Of a stretch of DNA of 13,206 nucleotides, positions 7,719 to 13,206 are shown in pieces. The DNA is from Glomus cerebriforme (Eukaryota > Glomeromycota > Glomeromycetes > Glomerales > Glomeraceae), in NCBI GenBank assembly GCA_003550305.1, contig QKYT01000314.1, positions 54,049 through 67,254 of the forward strand. Reading direction: 5' to 3'. The notes beneath the pieces are model-generated. The model had not been told where the DNA came from and made no database searches. It saw only the letters and a program-made list of their open reading frames with translations. The number at the start of each line of letters is the position of its first letter. Position 1 is the first letter of the stretch. The position numbers were made by a program, and so were the translations under genes.

Positions 7719-7846
7719 ACACCCATAGTTAATAGAAAAGTTTCAAAAATCTTAAAATATATAAAAGATATATATAATAATACTTTTTATGAAAAATTAA
7801 ATATAAGATTAGATTTAGATTATAATAAAAGTGCCAGCAGTTTATA

Positions 7847-8088
7847 TTAGGATTGCTTATCTAAACTCTTCTAAAATCTTGCATTTAGTTTTACCAAATT
7901 TTTACTATAGTTTTATTATAGTTTCGTAAAGTTTTATTAGTTTCACCATTTATAATAAATTTTAATAAATTTTACTTTTCATCAAATTTCGCTAACTTTT
8001 TAATAAGACTTTAATATAATTTCATCAAATTATANTATTTTATTATTTTGTCTATTTGCTAAACCTCCTAGTTTCACTAAGCAATCTT
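7847..8088 (-). mobile_element. 242-bp hAT-like MITE, copy 2 (inverted, diverged)
   Basis: On the minus strand its ends read AAGATTGCTTAGTGAAACTA and ...AAGCAATCCTAA, matching the nested copy's AAGGTTACTTG... and ...GGCAACCTTAA. The interior aligns over the whole length, for example TATTAAAGT...ATTAAAAA and ATAGTAAAA. It is flanked by its own 8-bp direct repeat AGTTTATA (7839-7846, 8089-8096), inside the second LINE fragment. One ambiguous base (n) is at 8035. Confidence 0.82.
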
Positions 8089-8330
8089 AGTTTATATAAT
8101 AGATTAATTAATTTTTTTGATAGATTATAAATACAGAGTCAGAAAATAGATAATGAAATATAAAGATCTAATGCTAAGAGATTTTGGTAATAAGACTCAT
8201 CTTTACAAATTACTATTTCATATAACAAGTTATATTTTTCTTATACAGAAAGTGTATTCATGATTTATTTACATGTAATTATCAATTGACTTTAATTAAA
8301 AAAAAATAATAATTATATAAAAAATTTTAT

Positions 8331-9820
8331 ATTTAATATATCAAATATTTCAGTTTAACCAAAAGGGTAAATCTAGATTTAACATAAGAATGAGATATTT
8401 ATACATCATCTGATTTTTTTTTAATTTGATAATTCTGGCTAAAATTAAGAAATTTCCTTTTTTAAAGATTTCATATAACCCAAATTTTAATTTTAAAGAG
8501 AAATAAAATTGCTTTTTTTAGTTTGTATAATATTATTCAAGTATCCAAAAATAGAAATTATGGCTAAAATTAAAAATTTTGGCTAAAATTAAGTATATAA
8601 TAATTAATATGTAACAAATAGAATTTCATATTTTGAAAAAATTTTAAGTTTCTAGAATAAATAGTAAAAATAAAAATCAGAAGGTATGATATGGAAATGA
8701 TAAATTGAAAGTGATAAATAATGATGTCACATCCCTGCAAGATATACATTTGCTCTAACTAAAAAATATATCTTAATTAAAAAAATAAACCAATTTTATT
8801 TAATAAAAGTAATAAATAAATAAATAAAATAATTTAATCTAAGATCTTTTGAAAATATAAAAAATATCCTTTATATTTTTAATTAGAATTTAATATATAT
8901 TTGTATTAATCACTATTTTATTTCAAAATATAATTAAATTAAACCTATTTTTTTTATAATAAGTTAATAATTATATAATTAATAGCTTACTTTTAAAATA
9001 TTTTTTCTATAAGTATATAGATATAATAGTATATAAAATATTAATAAAAAAAAAATAATTTGCTATAATCTTTAGTTAAAAATAAAAAAGTTATATTTTT
9101 ATAACTTAAAGAATAAAAAAAAATGATATGTATACTTTAAGAAAATGATATATTATAATAAATACTTATGTATTGAGAGGCAATTCTTTCCCATAATTTT
9201 TTGACCATTTTTTTAAAAAAATAAAAACACACAATTTTAAAGTTTTTTTGAATAGCAGAAAGTTTCAAAAGTTTGAGTAAAAATGCTTCTATCTTTATTT
9301 ATATATAACTTTAATTTAAGTCATTTATAGTAATTTTTTATGAAATACACTCACAATTTTTTACCTTTCTCTTGGATAATAACTCATTTTTTTTTGTATT
9401 AATGTATTTGGCTATTTTAAGTTTCTGGAGAAATATCTTTGCTTTAGTTATTGAATGAATAAGATAAAAGAAGAAAAGACAAAAAAAGTTTTGTAAAGAA
9501 GATTACAACTTTATTTATCTTAAATTTTTATGAATATAAGAAGATAGAAGTAAGAAGAGTTATAGAAAAAAAACTTTTTCTGAAGTATTTAAGTTTGGTA
9601 TTATTTTTCTTAATATAATTTTTATTTTTTATTTGCAGTAGATACCTTTTTTATTTGTAGGATACTTAATAAATGCACTAAAATCTTCAAGAAGTTAACA
9701 TAATATGAAACTATATCAAAGTTAAAAATTGGACTTTTTCATAGTTACTTTTTAGCATAATTTTATTATTTTTTTTAGAATATATAAGAGTATTTGAAAA
9801 AAAATCTTTTTATAAAAAAT
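8331..9820. other. AT-rich stretch without a recognised gene
   Basis: I see no supported coding region, RNA gene or mobile element ends here. The sequence is A/T homopolymer-rich with stops in every frame. Minor repetition: GGCTAAAATTAA occurs at about 8437, 8562 and 8580. Confidence 0.6.
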
Positions 9821-9824
9821 TGAA

Positions 9825-10021
9825 ATACTGTAAATATACTGTATTTCCATATGCAATATTATAAAATATACTGTAAATATACTGTAATTTGCATAACAAT
9901 ATAAAGTATACTGTTATACCATATTAAATATACTGTATTTTAGTATATTTTATATACTGTTTTTATATAGTTTTTTGCACACATATACTGAAAAACAGTA
10001 TACTTTATACTATATATACTG
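9825..10021. repeat. Dense ATACTG(TA) repeat cluster
   Basis: ATACTG occurs about nine times in 200 bp, mostly as AATATACTGTA, with at least one inverted occurrence (CAGTATA near 9996). Spacing is irregular (about 11 to 32 bp), so it is not a simple tandem array. Inverted pairs could form hairpins. Function unknown. Confidence 0.7.
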
Positions 10022-11583
10022 AAATATAGTATCTAATTTTTTATAAGGTCTATAGCTGATTATTACAGTGGTAATTGATTTCTATTATTATTATACTTAT
10101 AGTTATTTGTTTTACAAATAATAATCCTTTTTTAACTCTTAAGGTAATATAATATGTTATTGAGAAAAGCCAAAAAAAAAAAATAAAATAAAAGATATAG
10201 ATCAGATAGAATGTATAATAACTCAATAAATCTTAATTTAATAGTTTTAGTTATAGAAATAAAATAGTTTTAATTTTTAGGTTATATTCATGTAATTATT
10301 TGTAAGATTAAATTATCTGAAAATATGTTCTATCTAAGGTGATTTTACTATTAGATAGTACTTTTATAATTCTGATTGTTATAATATAATGAATAACACT
10401 TTTTCATGTATTGGAATAAAGGATATATATAATTGATCAATAAGTTTTTAAATGATATTTTAGTAAAATAAAATTTTTTTGCTTTGCTCATTTTCAAAAA
10501 AAAAAATTCTATTAAAATACTAATTTTTTTAATAAAATTTATATAATTTTTAGTAAAAATATTTTTTAATTTAATGATAACCTTACTTATACTATAAAAA
10601 GTAAATTAATTATTAAAAAAAAATATTTATATAAAAGTATAATTGTCTGAAGCGAAGCGAAGAACTATATATTTTTATGTAAGATAATAATCATTATGAT
10701 CACGTGGTGATTTTCATTTGTCTGGTCACATACCTTAAATTTTATTGATTGATAATAAATAAATATTAATTACTAAAAAAAAATAAAAATAAAAATATGC
10801 ACTCCAAACTTAAAATAGTTTTCATTTTCTAGTTATATAATAATTATTTTAATTTACAGATAATCAATAACTTTTTAGTATTGAACATTATATATTATAT
10901 ATTATATTAAATATTAACATATTATATAAAATAATTTTAATAAATAAAAATAAAAATTATAACTAAGATTTTAGTTAAAATACTTTTAATTTAATTATTA
11001 ATTTATTATATTTCTTTAGATTTTAAAGAAAATTATAAAAGTTCAATATTTCAAAAAAAAAATAATATTTATTATATTAGATTTTAATATAATCTATTTA
11101 GTTAATAAGAGTATTATTAGTAATATAAAGTTAAAAGTATTATAGTGATATTTTTCTAAGTATATTTCTTTTGAAATCATAGTAAAGCTTTAAGCTGAAT
11201 CAGGCTAAGTTAAACTAAGTCATATTTAAAATAACTCATAGCTTATGAGTTAGCTTGAAAAAAGTTCAAACTGCAAAGTGGCTTGCTCAAAAGAGCTGAA
11301 TCATAAAATAGCTTAGCTCAAAAAACTTGAATTAGCTTGTGAATTAAAACTTTTATTTAAAAAAAATTTGGAATATTATAATAATCATTTGACTATTAAT
11401 CAAATATTATTATGATATAATAATCTTTAGATTTTTTTAAAATTTTTTTTTTTTAATTTTAATCTTTTTAGATAATCTTTACTTCAAAAAACTTAAAAAT
11501 ATAATAAAATAATAGAGTGATGATGTGTTTCTTTAAAATTAGTAAATAATTCTAACTTAAAATTTCTTTTTTTTTTTTTATAG
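10022..11583. other. AT-rich stretch without a recognised gene; small inverted repeats
   Basis: No coding region is supported. A slightly GC-richer segment at 11180-11345 repeats AGCTT/AGCTCAA/CTTGAA words and includes the inverted repeat AACTCATA (11233-11240) with TATGAGTT (11244-11251). Imperfect arms at 11380-11392 and 11400-11411 could also pair. TCTAAC at 11551 followed by a long T tract and TATAG at 11579-11583 looks like an intron 3' end, so upstream exons of the repeat gene at 11584 may lie here unrecognised. Confidence 0.5.
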
Positions 11584-11945
11584 AAATCTTTTTAGATGTT
11601 TTGAAATGACCTTTGAAAGGTAAATGGAAGGTGAAAGAGAGTCTTTAACATTAATAAATATTACTAATATTAAAGTTCTTTATTTTTTTTGTAGGAACTA
11701 TCCTGGATACTTTAGAACAGCTCTTAGAAGGTAAATGAAAGATGAGCGAGAGTCTTTAATATTAATAAATATTACTAATATTAAAGTTCTTTATTTTTTT
11801 TATCTGAATGCTTCAGAATGCTCCTTGGAAGATAAATAAAGGGTAGGAGAGAGACTTTAATATCAGTAAATATTACTAATGTTAAAATTCTTATTTTTTT
11901 TGTAGAAATCTTTCTAAATACTTCAAACTATACTTTCCCGTAAAA
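11581..11945 (+). repeat. Tandem repeat, 102-111-bp exon-plus-intron unit
   Basis: Units begin at about 11581, 11692, 11801 and 11903 (the last truncated). Each carries the exon-like half, then GTAAATG, an A/G-rich run and an inverted repeat. The best example is CTTTAATATTA (11754-11764) with TAATATTAAAG (11776-11786), perfect over 11 bp. Next come a T tract and the acceptor. Unit 3 is the most decayed. Confidence 0.85.
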
Positions 11946-11948
11946 TAG
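11584..11948 (+). CDS. 3' part of a second mini-exon repeat gene
   Basis: Exons: A 11584-11619 (36 nt), B 11695-11730 (36 nt) and terminal D 11906-11948. Intron 1 (11620-11694, 75 nt) starts GTAAAT, has TACTAAT at 11662-11668 and ends TTTTTTTGTAG. Exons start in the third codon position, so introns are phase 2 and the junctions make AG|G or AG|A (Arg). Peptides: A NLFRCFEMTFE-R, B NYPGYFRTALR-R, D NLSKYFKLYFPVK then TAG (11946-11948). The repeated pattern is N-x3-[CY]-F. Unit C (about 11801-11829) has lost its acceptor (TAT for TAG, plus a deletion) and its donor (GAAG|ATAAAT), so B should splice straight to D (intron 11731-11905). The 5' part is not recognised. The gene could be functional or decaying. 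Confidence 0.45.
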
Positions 11949-12347
11949 ATTTTTTTAAATTATGATCAATGTAATATAATAATATAATTTAACATAATTC
12001 ATATGATCATCAGTAATTTTCTTATTTTTCTAACTAAATGGAATTTCTTTAGTAAACTTGAGAAGAAGAAAGCAAAAAAAAAGAATCATGAATTTGTATT
12101 TATGAGTTTACAACTTTTTTAATAACAAAAACTTACTGTAATTGATGATAATAGCAATAATACTTTTAACTTTTACATCCTGCAATCATTTGTAAAAACT
12201 TTTACTTATCACTCTTTTATACATATTACCTATTTTAATATGATTTCATACTAACTTCTGGATAGGTTTTTTTCTTTTTTTATAAAAGGCTTTTATGATA
12301 AAATTTGGCTTTCACAATATTAATTATTAAAATCCTGAGAAAATTAA
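11949..12347. other. AT-rich stretch without a recognised gene
   Basis: Likely 3' flank of the repeat gene. No coding region, RNA gene or element ends seen. Confidence 0.55.
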
Positions 12348-12809
12348 TATAACAACCAGATTGCAAACTTTACTTATCAAAATACTTTTTCTTCTTGTTA
12401 TACTCATAATAAAAAAGTCTATTATTATATGAATTCTATTGAATATGATGAATTTAATAATCTGATCAAAAGTTATTCTATATACCTCTGTCAAGTTGCA
12501 ATAAAAAAATACTCTGCAATTAAGAACTTCATAGAATAGGAAATCATAATAGGTACTTATACATTATGCAATATCAATAATCTAAAAAAAAAGGTGATTT
12601 GCATGCATAGTAAGGATATTATTAATTTTATTAATGGTAATGATAGCATAACAAACTATGACAAATGTAATTCATATGCATCAATTTGTGGAATTATGTG
12701 CTACATCCACAAAATAGATTTGCCAAATGAAAGCAATGTTAAAAGTCATATGACAATAATAGATCTACATCATCTGATGCACAAAATTAATTATTTATTT
12801 GAACTTTAA
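12348..12809 (+). pseudogene. Small ORF with one internal stop; start resembles the LINE C-terminal domain
   Basis: One frame is open from 12348 to 12809 except for TAG at 12537-12539; TAA ends it at 12807. Possible starts are ATG 12429 and, after the stop, ATG 12603. The first part reads NKKVYYYMNSIEYDEFNNLI, KSYSIYLC and SAIKNFIE, close to KIYHYIRDIPIDEFNHPIKS and SALC of the LINE C-terminal domain, and KVHYYIR..NEFNYPIE of the second copy. GTYTLCNI after the stop may match YFLCNI. The later part (KDIINFINGNDS, CGIMCYIHKIDLP, DLHHLMHKINYLFEL) matches nothing I know. Either an old LINE tail fused to host sequence or a short gene with an unseen intron removing the TAG. Confidence 0.4.
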
Positions 12810-13206
12810 TTTTTTTTTAATATAAGTAACATTAAAATTATAAAATCAGAATATAATTCTCATGACAAAATTATGAATATCTTGGATTATACATAAGTTA
12901 GATGGATGGATGAATTTATATTCATTTGAAAGAAGAAAACAAGATCTATCTAATGAATCTAAAATCAGATGAAAATAATCACTAGTTGGTGAATAAATGC
13001 ATTTAATGCATTAATTTTTAATTTTTTTACTTGATCGTTAATATCTTCATATTCAGTGATCCAATCTTATTGCTTTTTGATTCCTAAGCTGAAGCAATTT
13101 TACCTTTCAAATAAATATAAAATCATTCAGTTAGTATACATGTATGCCAAGAAATTAATGATTATATAATTTACATAAAACCCATCATAAAAAATATTTT
13201 AAAATT
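12810..13206. other. AT-rich stretch without a recognised gene
   Basis: No supported gene. Only a short palindromic run, AAATGCATTTAATGCATT near 12996, stands out. Confidence 0.5.

Larger units (their letters stand above)
6945..7724. mobile_element. 780-bp non-autonomous TIR transposon
   Basis: Perfect 21-bp terminal inverted repeats at 6945-6965 and 7704-7724 start GGGTGTCTTCACAAAATGCG. They continue inward imperfectly to about 30 bp. The flanking triplet ATA is repeated (6942-6944, 7725-7727). There is no transposase ORF. GGG ends and a 3-bp target duplication recall PIF/Harbinger elements, but ATA is not their usual TTA/TAA, so the superfamily is uncertain. It contains a nested MITE; without that and its duplicated target the element would be about 528 bp. 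Confidence 0.88.
6798..8130 (+). pseudogene. LINE C-terminal domain, second copy, in three pieces
   Basis: Pieces are 6798-6944, 7728-7846 and 8089-8130. They read NKVHYYIRQSVMNEFNYPIE, SLCIYQ then TAG TGA, KNYIGKEYFLCNI | VNRKVSKILKYIKDIYNN, FYEKLNIRLDLDYN, SASS | LYNRLINFFDRL and TAA at 8128-8130. The order and many residues match the first copy (KIYHYIR, DEFNHPIKSS, LENIVIKKYSKLSKLIENMY, LYEKLDLNLDL, NRLVSHFDIL). The reading frame passes cleanly over both transposon insertion points when the insert and one target copy are ignored. Two adjacent stops show that it is dead. Confidence 0.78.
6679..8306 (+). mobile_element. Second LINE 3' fragment, split by DNA transposons
   Basis: This is a 5'-truncated copy holding only the C-terminal domain, the 3' UTR block (8224-8267) and an A9 tail (8298-8306). 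A 24-bp direct repeat flanks it, 6655-6678 and 8305-8328, starting immediately before the fragment and at its tail, as expected for a target duplication. The repeat is AT-only, and a shorter relative also lies at 6626-6642, so chance cannot be excluded. It lies directly downstream of the first LINE's tail. Confidence 0.68.

Noticed and set aside
6945..7724. CRISPR-like or palindromic array
   Set aside because: The repeats are terminal and subterminal repeats of a transposon with matching flanking duplication, not evenly spaced repeats with unique spacers.
9624..9700. Possible further mini-exon after TTATTTGTAG at 9660
   Set aside because: The following 34 nt loosely resemble exon A of the second array, but no GT donor follows and the stretch is not repeated.
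10696..10712. CACGTG E-box in a short palindrome (TCACGTGGTGA)
   Set aside because: No gene start is recognisable nearby, and a single 6-bp motif is expected by chance.

Overview
The window is very AT-rich eukaryotic DNA with short GT-AG introns, poly(A)-tailed retroelements and non-autonomous DNA transposons. The decayed LINE (RT motif NQDMQKTFDS, RNase H motif IYTDSQGAIDD) resembles the LINEs that fill genomes of arbuscular mycorrhizal fungi such as Rhizophagus and relatives. I infer a Glomeromycotina nuclear contig; this rests on remembered family resemblance, not on a search.

Layout. (1) 1-689: 3' part of a plus-strand gene built from tandem mini-exons. Units of about 130 bp each hold one small in-phase exon (57 or 48 nt) and one 73-76 nt intron, and a last exon stops at 687-689. 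The encoded repeat is very hydrophilic (KLDERMKLNERNLNERTKR-like). A TTCAGA-rich 3' flank, a hairpin with AATAAA and a 48-bp minisatellite (to about 1450) follow. (2) 2158-6624: a 5'-truncated LINE with RT, RNase H, Cys-rich and C-terminal parts and a poly(A) tail. It is full of stop codons but nearly free of frameshifts. A 685-bp poly(A)-tailed retroinsert with a 16-bp target duplication interrupts its last coding part. (3) 6679-8306: a second LINE 3' fragment of the same family, split by a 780-bp TIR element and a 242-bp MITE. The 780-bp element itself carries another copy of that MITE. Removing the inserts restores the reading frame of the fragment. (4) 8330-11580: AT-rich DNA with no recognisable gene, one dense ATACTG repeat cluster and small inverted repeats. 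(5) 11584-11948: a second, unrelated-in-sequence array of mini-exons (36 nt, phase-2 introns of 75 nt) ending in a stop codon. (6) 12348-12809: a small ORF with one in-frame stop; its first part resembles the C-terminal domain of the LINEs.

The most interesting signal is the pair of mini-exon genes. In both, the tandem DNA repeat unit is exon plus intron, exon length is a multiple of three, introns are in phase 2, exon junctions re-create an AG|G arginine codon, and inverted repeats lie at the branch-point region. In the first array an inverted repeat also spans the 5' splice site. Any exon can be skipped without losing frame, so the layout could yield proteins with variable repeat number. 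As I recall it, SP7-type secreted effectors of Rhizophagus have a similar organisation. Neither gene's 5' end or signal peptide is visible here.
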